Shown in pieces: positions 50,845 through 61,290 of a stretch of DNA of 64,000 nt. Origin of the DNA: Liolophura sinensis (Eukaryota > Mollusca > Polyplacophora > Chitonida > Chitonidae); assembly GCF_032854445.1 (NCBI RefSeq), contig NC_088302.1, positions 47,898,521-47,962,520 of the forward strand. Direction: 5' to 3'. How positions within the stretch are numbered: position 1 is the stretch's first letter; every line of letters begins with the position of its first letter. The notes beneath the pieces were generated by a model. That model worked only from the letters and a program-made list of their open reading frames with translations. It made no database searches and was not told where the DNA came from. Position numbers and translations under genes: made by a program.

Positions 50845-53034
50845 CTGTGTCCAAATTTGTCTCTTTTTTCAAATATTTTTACACAAAGTGAACGAAAAAC
50901 AACAAATACGCAGTTTAACTGTGTCGCTTTTAGTCTACCTTGAACGCATGAAATGTATCAATTAACTTAGGAATTTGAAAGGCATTTCACACCATCATAT
51001 CCAATGGATGTGAAACATCTAGAAGGGGGAAATGAATTATATCACTAATATTATAACGAGATAAGCTATTGGCACTTTATTTACTTTGGCTGACACACTT
51101 GAATTATAGCCTTTTTATGAAGCACCAAGGTACATCGGTATATTTATAAGCATTATAAAATAAAATGATACTAAAATGATAATAACGCCAATACTGTCAA
51201 CTTTGAAACGAATAGACACGTACAGCAGGTTAACAAAACAGTGAATGCGTTTGTATGACCCATTATATAAGGCTAAGCATCGAGCTATACCGGAACGTTT
51301 ACAGTCAACATACATTGTGTGTTGCTTAGCATACCATATAGGCCTACGCTACAACCGGAAATCCGCTTCACTCAAATAAATAAAAGTGCTTCATCATTAA
51401 CAGCTGATGCTATCTTTGGAATGTGATTTTGTCCGTATATGTTTGTATCCACATGCAAATTATTCAAGCAATGTTAATGAAACAAATTACACCTTTCCGG
51501 TAACCTAATCGAACGATTTTTGTATTTTGTATTTTTTTTTTCTGTTTTGTTTTGGTCTTATATCCAAATACCGAGGTCAAAATATGTGCGCAACACTGGT
51601 GTAAGAAAACTTTTACCACGCAAATGTAGACCTACCGTTCAACTTTACAAAAACGGATACGCAAATGTCTGTCTTCCTTCTAGCAACAAAATATATCACA
51701 TGTAGTTCGATTTTGTTATTTGTGCTATGTGACACATGTTTAAACATGTATGTAAAATGATTTATAAGTGAAACTGATGTATTTCAAGGTAAGGTATAGG
51801 GATTTCCTGCTATAGTACTCGGGCTTTATGCGGTAGGGTCTCCGGTACTTTTTTTTAAAGAGCCACGTGTATACATATGCCCTTGTCTTCACACTGTCGA
51901 TATATAAAATGCAACAACCTATGAAAACGCTACAAGTTTGTGGTGAATCAAATGTTCACATGTTTGTGCGCTACATGTACATGGGCGTGGTTTATATACG
52001 TGACACAACAGATCTATACAGGGGCATGGATGTGGTTTAGGTGATTCAATATGCTGTACGTCTTCATAATTCGCGAAAAGTCCCGCATGGTTGTGTTGAC
52101 TGCCGGGTGTGTTGCCAGGCTTTATACGTTAACAGAGAAAAATTAATAGGTGCAATCTGATATCTTTTTTGAAAACTGGCGTTAATAACAGTTTTACCAC
52201 CATAATACTTGGTATTTCACATTTTAATAGTGTATTAAACTTAATATAAAGTACAGGTTCTATATAGTGCTGAGGTCATATATCATTAGTTCCGAGTCTT
52301 CAACTCGCCCTCTCCGATTGTGTTAATCATGCACCTGGTGTTCTGCATATAGATTTTCCTCGTAAATGGCGTAATGGACAATTCGGTGGAAAAATTTCTA
52401 GAAATGGTACTAGCTGCACAAAACTTCCCCACAAGGATCTATAGCCCACTTGCACACAAAGCTCTGGCCGCACGGAGGTGGAAGATTCTTGATTGTTCCG
52501 TTACAGAGGCACTGGATTTTGGCACCTAAAACTTTCATATTCACTAATCAACTCAAATTTCTGTATTTACCAAGAATAGATCGAATTAAGGCTTTTCAGA
52601 AAATATCAGAAGCAAGTATCATTTAGACCTGAATAGTGTTAAAATGATTCTAGAATTTGAAAAGTTATAAAGCTATATATGTGGATTATAAAGTGTACGT
52701 ACTCATACGTAAGCTGATATATTGTGTAAGGTAGTCATTTGAGCCATTCTAAAGTAATTGGAAAATTTTTACAGGATTTGCGCTGATCGATTTATTTGCC
52801 AAAAGTTTCCGGTAGGACTTTATACTTTCTTTAATGTACTGTTTAAAAAAAAAAGGTGGGGGGGGGGGGGCATACTGCAATGCGTTTGGAAATTCCGCAC
52901 AGTAATTGATCGTACCCTGTGCCCTGTAATCATGAACTTCGCGGTAGCACTGCACAGCATCCGCACAGTATTTCATCACGAGCTAGCCGCACGCTACCCA
53001 GACGGCGTCTTTCCTCAGTACACCCACCTATAAT
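50843..53034. other. Intergenic, nothing recognised
   Basis: AT-rich unique sequence with scattered short ORFs that do not resemble proteins. A run of 13 G lies at 52858-52870. No repeats of known type and no convincing splice-bounded exon were seen. Confidence 0.6.
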
Positions 53035-54362
53035 ACGCATTGGCTTCGAAGAGTTTCCTCGGTAAACCAAATTAGGATATATCCTGCATTGGAGGTGTTT
53101 CCTCAGTAAACCAGTGTATGATATACATTGCCATCGGAGTGTTTAATCAGTATAAACTAGTGTATGGTAAGCATTGCGTTCGAAGTGTTTCCTCAGTAAA
53201 CCAGTGTTTAATATGCATTGCCATCTGATTGTTAGCTCAAATCTAACCAGACTACCCGTTAGTGTGTAGGATATGGGCCTGCGTTGCATCTGGGGTGTTT
53301 CCTATGTGAACCAGTGCATATAGGATGTGCACTGCGTTCGAAGTGATTCCTCACTGAACCAGTGTTTAATACGCTTTACCTTCGGAGTGTTTGCTCAGTA
53401 AACCAACCTGAGTGTATGATGTGCATTGCCTTTGGAGTGTTTCCTCAGGGAACCGGTGTAGAATACGCTTTGCCTTCGGAGTGCTTGCTCAGTAAACCAA
53501 CCTGAGTGTATAATATGCATTGCCTTCGGAGTGCTTGCTTAGTAAACCGTTGTAGGATACAGGCCTACGTTGAGTCTGAGGTGTTTCCTAATGGAACCAG
53601 TGTATGATATACTTTGCGTTCAAAGTTTTTCCTCACTGTACCACTGTATAATACGCATTGTCCTCAGACTGCTTCCTATGTAAACCAGTGCATAATATGC
53701 GTTCCCCCTCGTGGTGTTTCTTGAATACACCAGTGTACAATATGCATCTGGTAGATATCGTGGTGTTTCATGAATATAGCAGTGTATAATATGCATCTCC
53801 CTCGGGATGTTTCCTGAATATACCACTATATAACATGTGTCCCCTTGTTGCGTTTCCTGAATATACCAGTGTGTCATATGCATTCCCTCGTGGTGCTTCC
53901 TGAATATACCAGTGTGTCATATACATTACCGTAGTGATATTTCCTGAATATACCAGTGTATAACATGCATTCCCCTCGTGGTGTTTCCTGAATGTACCGG
54001 TGTATGATATGCATCCCCCTTAGGATGTTTCCTGAATATATCGTTGTATGATAAGCACCCCCCTCGTGATGTTTCCTGAATACACCAGTGTATAATATGC
54101 GTCCCTCTCGTGATGTTTTCCGAGTATATCAACGTACAATATGCATCCTCATGGTGTTTCATGAATATACCAGTGTATAATATGTATCCCCTTCGTGGCG
54201 TTTCCTGAATATACTGGTGTATAACATGCATTCCCTCGTGGTGTTTCCTGAATATGTCAGTGTATAATATGTATCCCCTTCGTGGCGTTTCCTGAATATA
54301 CTGGTGTATAACATGCATTCCCTCGTGGTGTTTCTTAAATATGCCAGTGTATGATATGCATG
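53035..54362 (+). repeat. 44-bp minisatellite, about 30 diverged copies, two classes
   Basis: A 44-bp unit repeats from about 53035 to 54362; for example TTCCTGAATATACCAGTGTA starts at 53941 and its equivalents at 53985, 54029 and 54073. Left-hand copies read TTTCCTCAGTAAACCAGTGT with GCATTGCCTTCGGAGTG. Right-hand copies read TTTCCTGAATATACCAGTGT with GCATCCCCCTCGTGGTG. The change occurs around 53.64-53.72 kb. Left copies are more diverged and vary in length; right copies are more uniform. The long minus-strand ORFs here (87 and 130 codons, repeating IHWYIQET-like words) are by-products of the repeat. Confidence 0.95.
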
Positions 54363-55540
54363 GTTAATTACCTAGATCTATAGCATAGAAATTAGCGCTT
54401 ATTTGGCAAGTGGCAATTATTGTGCGCACAATAATAAATATATACTAGTATATTAACTCATATATATATTATTGCCATACGGGATATGGAGCATATAAAA
54501 TATACAACACAACAGAAATAGCACCCAAAGGCCTTTATGTTAGCGTTTATTGTCAGGGTAGCAGGTGTAAATTTCAGGCAGTTTGCGTCACATGATCTGA
54601 CATGCAAGCTTCGCCATATACACATAAAACAATCAGTGAAATGGGCCTTATCCGACACAGAATTGCCAGTGCTTTGGTAAATGAGAGGGCTACTGCCAGG
54701 TACATGACAGAATGGCGTCATTGGCCTATAAAATAAGACGCGGACAGCATACACCCTATGAAAATACACTTTGTATATTCACACACCGTTAACAAACATC
54801 AAACGCTCTCTTTCTCTACCTGCCCCCCCCCCCCCCCCCACAATTTGTTGAAGCTTCCAAGCAAACCACAAAACTTACAAGCAACGTCATATATACCTAG
54901 AATAGAATTTATAGAGAGTTGAATAGAATTTCATAATATCAAATAAGGTAAGATAAAATAAATAAAATAAAAAGATTGTCGGCATATGCTATGCGTGTGT
55001 GGTGTGCATACCTCCCACCTACAGACTGAAGAACTTTCACACGTGTAACATGCAAATACGTAATATATACACATGTACATGCAAATACGTAATATATAGA
55101 TGCACACCATACTGATGGAAGACAACTTAAACGAACGTTAGACTACGCCAACAAACACACGAGTGTGGTTTACGTGCAGGTGCATTGTCACGAGTGATAT
55201 ATCCCACGAGCGTGCAGTGAAAGTAGGAGAATGCACTATAGCCTATTTCAGCTGTGTGTAATATCAGTCATACTCGGTACCAAAATTGCCTGCAGTTAAT
55301 GACAGGCTACAACACAAGCACTACACGTGGATATGTTTTAAGTTTATAGCCTTGCTAAGAAAATGAGGTTAGAACACTTTTTCTAATCTTTAATGTTAAA
55401 GTCTATAAGCTCGGTTTCGACAATTGCTCCCAGTGACATCAAAATTATTTAAAAAACAGTGGTATACTGGGTATGGGGCGGAGTTCAACATGTTTTAAAG
55501 GAGGGTGAAACCAGTTGTTTCTGACACTGCTATATTTGAA
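54363..55540. other. Intergenic, nothing recognised
   Basis: AT-rich sequence with a C16 tract at 54824-54839 and short direct repeats of CATGCAAATACGTAATATAT at about 55049 and 55079. No gene seen. Confidence 0.55.
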
Positions 55541-55551
55541 ATGGGAAGCTC

Positions 55552-55925
55552 ATGCTACATACTCTCACACAAATTATTTCACCTGGTGTAAATTATTCTG
55601 TTTTTATTCCACAATGTTCACGATATATATGTAAAATACTTTTGTTTGCCTCTAAAGATGTAAATTACGAAGATAATAAACCTGTTTTTCAATGTGTACA
55701 TAAATTTGTCAATGATACAGAAGGTTTTATGACCATGGTAATGGTAATAACAATGTTAACATTGTAAATAATAATTAATTTATTTCTACTTATATTCTGT
55801 GTATGTATTCCCATACTTATATGTACGTACTTCGTTAGCTACTATGTTGTTAATTGATGCTTCGAGGAGATCTCCATAGTAGCCATTAGACTGTGAGAAA
55901 TCCTCGTTAAATAAATAATGAATTA
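55552..55925 (+). mobile_element. Possible 3' end of a LINE-type element
   Basis: A 71-codon frame (55552-55767; FIPQCSRYICKILLFASKDV region) is followed by about 150 bp, a potential hairpin (CGAGGAG with ATCCTCG) and an A-rich TTAAATAAATAATGAATTAA tail. The layout is that of an old non-LTR retrotransposon 3' end. I cannot match the peptide to a named domain, so this is tentative. Confidence 0.2.
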
Positions 55926-56449
55926 AAATAATTGAAATCGTTTGCACGTTTGAATATAATATAACCGTAATAAATTAATTTTACTTTATCTCTTGTAGTA
56001 TATGATCTCACGGTAGTATAGTTTTAGAGATGGATACTAGGAAATTAAGGCGATCTAGTTATTCACAGAGACAGTAGTATAGGCGGTGTTATTGGATGGA
56101 ATTTGTTCTAACCGCTGGTTGGTGCAGCCATTGTAAAACAAATTACTCTCCACGCCCATTGTCCAACATGTAACTTGATTTTGAATAATTATGACGTCAC
56201 CTGAGGCAATGCGTTCTTGCTGTCGAAAATGAGCTTATGGAGTTTAACATTATCAATTAGAAAAATTATTTTAACTCCAATTTCGTTGTAATAACATGGA
56301 CGGTCAACTTATCAATGTGTAGAGCTCGGGTTGTTACGTGACACTGGCAAAAGCAATTTTGGTAACGAGTATGACTGATTTTACAGACAGTCGTATACAG
56401 GCGACTCTAGAAAAAGTAAACTATAGTTTTGTGTTCAATATCTGGATGG

Positions 56450-56495
56450 AAAAGTTCCTGGGTACACGGCGTGAAACACCAATCAAATAAATATA
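56450..56495 (+). repeat. SINE 3' tail remnant (family B)
   Basis: AAAAGTTCCTGGGTACACGG followed by CGTGAAACACCAATCAAATA matches the terminal 45 bp of family B. Only the tail remains. Confidence 0.65.
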
Positions 56496-56604
56496 CAAAG
56501 ATAGGGAAAAAAGGAAACAGTATTAACTTAATATTATAAAATTTTTGTAACATATAGTGTTCACTGCAATGGCCTAACCGGAGACTCTGTGGTCGAGGTG
56601 GTTC

Positions 56605-56925
56605 GAATGAATAAATGTAAGCTTGGGGTTTTACGTCGTATTTAACAATTTTTCAGTCATATGACGACGAAGATTCATCATGTGTGTGCACGTGTAATGT
56701 GTTTTCTTGTGGCAGGGCGAGTCCATGCCGCTAAAGTACTGCCGCCGCTGAAGCCTCATGACGAAGACACCAGACATGACACCCCACCCAGTCACAGAGC
56801 GCCAAATGAGACAGCAACAAGTACCATATTTAAAGTCTTTGGTATGACCCGACCCGGGTTTGACCCCACTTCGAGTCGGACGCTCTACTCATTAAGGCAC
56901 GGAAGCGGTCCGAGCTGGATAGCTA
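56605..56925 (-). repeat. tRNA-derived SINE (family A), best-preserved copy
   Basis: On the plus strand it reads from GAATGAATAAATGTAAGC and TTTTACGTCGTATTTAACAA through TTTTTCAGTCATATGACGAC, GCAGGGCGAGTCCATGCC and ACACCCCACCCAGTCACAGA to GTCGGACGCTCTACTCATTA. The minus-strand head is tRNA-like (GAGTAGAGCGTCCGACTCG, with a B-box-like GGGTCAAACCC). A chance plus-strand ORF (56661-57014) runs through it and into the next SINE. Confidence 0.85.
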
Positions 56926-56929
56926 GGAG

Positions 56930-57150
56930 CCATTCACCAATGCGGTCGCTGTGGGTTCAAATCCAGCACACACTGCCTTCTTCTCCGGGCGTAGATGGGA
57001 AGGTCTGTCAGTAACCTGCGGATGACCGTGGGTTTCCCCCGGGCTCTGTCCGGTTTCCTTTCACCATAATGCTGGCTGCCATCGTATAAGTGAAATATTC
57101 TTGAGTCCGGTGTAGAACATAAATAAATAAATAAATAAATCAGTAAATCA
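56930..57150 (+). repeat. tRNA-derived SINE (family B), near full length
   Basis: The tRNA-like head has a B-box match GGTTCAAATCC at 56954-56964. The core is GGGAAGGTCTGTCAGTAACC and GGTTTCCCCCGGGCTCTGTC. The 3' region is CACCATAATGCTGGCTGCCA with ATATTCTTGAG, and the tail is an AAAT microsatellite. It lies head-to-head with the family A copy immediately to its left. The 186-codon minus-strand ORF (56934-57494) crosses this element and is not a gene. Confidence 0.88.
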
Positions 57151-58140
57151 ATAGATAAATCAATAAGTAAACAATGTCCTAACCAATCCCGACAGTGGCG
57201 TTTGCAAACATGTCTTCCACAATTTGCGTCAATTTCTGTACAGGAGGCGTAGGCCTGCAATCTATAAAGATTATTCTTTAATAACTTCTGCACGTAGTCG
57301 TATTCATATGAGAACAGACACAGACCTGCCCAAAATGAGTGTAGGGTGGGAGCGGAGGCGTGGAGGCGGTGGGGAGGGGCATCTTTACCCCCTCGAAATA
57401 TATCTATGCGCTGTTGATAAATGAATTCATGTACTTTCACACAAATGTTACTGATGAGAAACTCAAACGACTTAATGAACATCGTGATAGGCATATCCCA
57501 TGAGTGGGTAACTTCTATACGAAGGGGTACTGAAGAGGGCTTTGTTGTCCTTGACGTTAATATATATAGCGGTGACTGCTTTTAGCCAACACCGAAATTA
57601 TAATTAAGGATGAAAATCTATAAATCAACTCTCTTAGAGGAATAGTAGCATATGTCTCACGTTGAGAAACCTCAAGTGGTGTTGTTGCCGCATATGTGTA
57701 TATTATGTGTATTTCAGAATCTATAATTCTTCAGTAAGACGTTTAGTGCACGGTGTTGAAAAATAGTTCGTGCTGACCCGTTTAAAGTGCTTAGAAAGGT
57801 TGTTGACCAGACTGAAAATTCACATTTGATGCTAATAAAGAAAGCATTTGATGCTAATTTGATGCTGTCCAAAAGAAAGTTGAAATGGATATTGCCGGCA
57901 AGCTATCTGGGGTTTGAACAGTCCTGTATGAGATCCGCTCTATAGCAGAGGGGTACCCCCAGTTGGGTGTTACCCCCCCCCCCCCCCCCCACTTCCAGCG
58001 ATGCCTTCCTTAAAGTTCCTTAAAGCATAAATTAGATTTATGCAGCATTCCGCCAAAACTCGGTAGTCTCCGCCGAATTACGCCATACAAGTCCAACCTT
58101 TACAAATTGTCAGAGCTTCGCTATTTAGTTCAGTGTTGAA
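57151..58140. other. Intergenic, nothing recognised
   Basis: Includes a C18 tract at 57973-57990 and a local TTTGATGCTAA duplication at about 57825-57860. No gene seen before the THAP remnant. Confidence 0.6.
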
Positions 58141-58150
58141 AAAGCTATAA

Positions 58151-58320
58151 AAGTGACAAGTATAAGGAATTTCTATACGAAACGGTTTGCTGTTCTGCAT
58201 ACGGCTGTAAAAACAGGTCGCCCAAGAACCCTCGAGTTAGTTTTTTCAAGTTTCCACACTATTTGGCCCCCAAGATTTACAGCATGAGGCGGCCGCATCT
58301 GTTCTTACCATTTCACAACT
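58151..58320 (+). pseudogene. THAP-type zinc finger fragment
   Basis: From 58187 one plus-strand frame reads CCSAYGCKNRS, a few residues, then VSFFKFPHYLAPK and a stop at about 58320. Cys-x4-Cys followed by N(K/R) and SF.(K/R)FP is the opening of a THAP domain (C2CH DNA-binding zinc finger of THAP proteins and P-element-type transposases). The second half (the C..H pair and the AVPTIF box) is absent. No in-frame ATG lies upstream before a stop. It is either a relic of a THAP gene or transposase, or a lone first exon whose partners I cannot see. No clear donor follows. Confidence 0.7.
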
Positions 58321-59507
58321 GAAAACTACGAGAGGAATACAGCTGACTTTCTACAACGGCACCCGCACACAGTAGCTGTAAAATACTATTAACTGAACTG
58401 AAAACTGATAGATAGTAAAACTTACGTACACTAACCCCGACGTCCAAATTTTACATGTATTTTATTGAACGCGCCTATATACCCTAACGGGCTAAAAGGC
58501 TATTCGGAATGCCGAGAATAACATGTACTGGTAGTTGTCATCGTCGTGGATTTAAGTCATTATTACGTTTCTCCTAAGCCCTCCCTGTACCCTACTGTTT
58601 AAATAGGTTATAATCTTTGCAGTAAGGATCAGTAGCTAAATCTGTACACTAATCCTTTAAGGCGGATTTTGTGACATGCCTATTGTCTACAGAGGGAATG
58701 AGTCTTGTTACATCCTCAGCACGTGGTAAAGTATAGTGTGCATTCAGCCATGCATTACATTGGGTCACTCTGATGTTGTTTAGTTTCCTTCGTGTTTGGA
58801 GTGGCTGCTGCAATGAGATGTTCTTTATAGTGTCATATATGCATCAACGCAAGGATTTGTATGGGTTCTGCTACGACTGTACCAGGTGAGACTGGATTTG
58901 GTTGCTCAAATTTATTTAGCATGAGGACCACCTTCACGATTTGTATATGATACATACGATGTTGGTGACTGCTGAAGAACTGTCGGATCAAATAACTTTG
59001 TTAAAGGGGATGTAGATCATCTGTGAATCTCAGTTGAGAATCTACGCGTGTACTATAGCCGTCAACCAAAACGAACTTTCCAGGACAATGATCGCAAGAC
59101 CAATTCCAAAACCAACGTTCAACACCAACCACCAAAGAACTAGGAAGGTTATATTAAATAAAGATTAAGACGGATTCATGCAAAGAGAAACAGTCCAGAT
59201 TTTCAACGATGACGGACAGACGTATGGAATGTTCCATACAAATATTCCATGACGACGAACCCCACAGGACATCACAGTCAGTCATGACCCACCTGTACTT
59301 GACATGTCCCTCTCATGGAGGGGATTAACCATATTGTACGGTAGCTGTCAGCTTAAAAGTCTTAAGTGTAAGCCGATTGGGTTTGAACTGGTGTTACGAC
59401 CCAAACTGTCTGTATTATAAAGAGATGGCTTGTTCGAAATGCACGACAGTTTAGCCACACAAAAAAGTAACCAAAACCAGCAGATTTTATTTTACAACAA
59501 TTTATTA

Positions 59508-59685
59508 GGTTTAACAAGAAGAGATAACAAGACTTTTACAAATACTAAAGTAATTAAGTTTAACAGGAGTGAGTGAGTGAGTGAAAGTTTTAACGTCGCT
59601 TTCAACAATATTTCAGGTTTATCGCGACAAAATTAAGTTTAACAAGAAAGGATAGCAGTATCTATACAAATACTAAAGTACTTAC
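59508..59685 (+). repeat. Two-copy 49-bp tandem repeat split by a SINE fragment
   Basis: TTTAACAAGAAGAGATAACA with ACAAATACTAAAGTAATTAA (59510-59558) is repeated as TTTAACA, then, after an insertion, AGAAAGGATAGCAG and ACAAATACTAAAGTACTTAC. The second copy is interrupted at its start by the 65-bp SINE fragment described separately. Confidence 0.75.
59566..59630 (-). mobile_element. 5'-truncated SINE (family A tail) with 14-bp target duplication
   Basis: A 65-bp insertion, GGAGTGAGTGAGTGAGTGAA then TTTTAACGTCGCTTTCAACA, matches the tail end of family A. It is flanked by perfect copies of AATTAAGTTTAACA (59552-59565 and 59631-59644). A 14-bp target-site duplication and a retained 3' tail with a lost tRNA head are the marks of LINE-mediated retroposition on the minus strand. 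Confidence 0.88.
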
Positions 59686-59689
59686 ATGT

Positions 59690-61290
59690 ACAACGGTGTC
59701 AAGTCCAAACGGACGCATATATTCCACAATGCGGAAAACCATACAGGCATACATGCACAAATAAGAGGGAAAATCCACAGTATAACTGAGTGTATGACGA
59801 AATATACACAAAATTCCAAAGACAGGGCCCGTGTACTAATAAGCACTGTGTATACAAGAGCACAAATTAAGCATACAAGTTCAGACTGAACAAGTGCTCG
59901 GTGGAGATATGATATAACAAAGCCAGAGGCTATAAAGACACCAAAATTCAGCACAAAAGGCCTACTAAAGTAACACACAGCGAAAGCATCCAAAACTCTC
60001 AATAATTCTCCTTTCTCCCCTTTTGACCTGCTTTCATAGGTCTTATATAGACTGGTGGAATTTTCTAGAATAAGAAAATTCTTGAACACTTGTAAACAAA
60101 CAGGCCCCGAACTGAGCGTATTCTGGAACTTCTAAGGCAGAGGCAGACAGCAGGCCCTGAACTCAGCATATGGAAAGGGTGGCAAGGTAAATTTAGAAGC
60201 TGACAGCAGTTGTGCACATAACACCTGGGTCTTTTATGGGTCAGTGAGGTGGACGAAGAAACACACGGGTCTTTCTAGGAAAGGAAGCATAATAAACTGC
60301 GACCGTTGGGTGATTTGTATGGTTTGGTCGTTTTTGTGTGCGTCCGTCTTGTGGAGTACATGTAACAGGAATGGTATCCTATGATGCAATGTTTATGTAG
60401 TCTTTTATCTCAAGAAATGCTGTGCAAAAAATCACAATATACTGACGCAAATCCGCCAGTAGGGGCATATACACCTGATCTATGCAGCTTTACTGGAATC
60501 CTTGTTGGAATTATAAGCATTACCAATTTAATGTACAGTCATGTTGAACATATTGCTGCGTTTCAAACTACATTGACATTTCATCTCGGAGGTCAATCTC
60601 TTAGTATAAACTGATTGAACGTTATTTAACGCAGATCTCAAAAATTGTACAATTCTAACGTGTATGAGGACGTTCAGGTTTATGGGAAGAGGAAGCCGGA
60701 CTGCCCGGAATAATCTGCGTTTCGCCAGACATCCTTCAAACCGCTTGATATAAAGCCGCGGACGAAACAGCGAGACATGGCTTCGAATATGCAACTTCTT
60801 TCATCAAAGGCTGAGTGTTCGCAATTAACCAGCGCTATAACCATACTTGCCAGCAAAATTGACCTATTCCGGTCAAAACGTGATCGTATCTCCTAGAAGC
60901 TGGTCAGCCACACCATGTGGACATTTTAATGTTGAGGGTGCCTTCCTTTAAAGCCATAACCAGTCCCTTGCCAAAAGTCAGGATGTATTAGGTACGGTAT
61001 CTATTTTTTCACTCTGAACTTGTTAACTTTTTCAATGATTTCCAGATTGATGTGTGGTCGAAACCGGTGTGCCCTGAGTAAATCACCAATTTTTAGGGCA
61101 TTAATGAACTCTTCCATGTGTGATATATCATATTGGTGTATAGCAAGTGAGCTTCATCCACGACCACACGAAAAAGCATCTTTGACCACTTAGTCTCCGA
61201 AAAAAACAATGAATGTTGGAGAACCTAAACGAGACTCCCTTTCCGAGAATGGGTTCGGTCAAGTCATCGAAGCATAAAAAAACAGCAAAA
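59690..61290. other. Intergenic, little recognised
   Basis: There is a small duplication of CAGGCCC(C/T)GAACT(G/C)AGC at 60102 and 60153 and a hairpin GAATTTTCT/AGAAAATTC at 60058-60081. A possible remnant of another dispersed repeat lies at about 60655-60720 (GGAAGAGGAAGCCGGACTGC). No convincing ORF. Confidence 0.5.

Noticed and set aside
53620-54318. Minus-strand ORFs of 87 and 130 codons with repeated IHWYIQET-like motifs
   Set aside because: They are translations of the 44-bp minisatellite; the unit is not a multiple of three and all frames look alike.
56934-57494. 186-codon minus-strand ORF, the longest in the window
   Set aside because: Its C-terminal third is antisense to a family B SINE and the rest has no recognisable domain; it is chance read-through.
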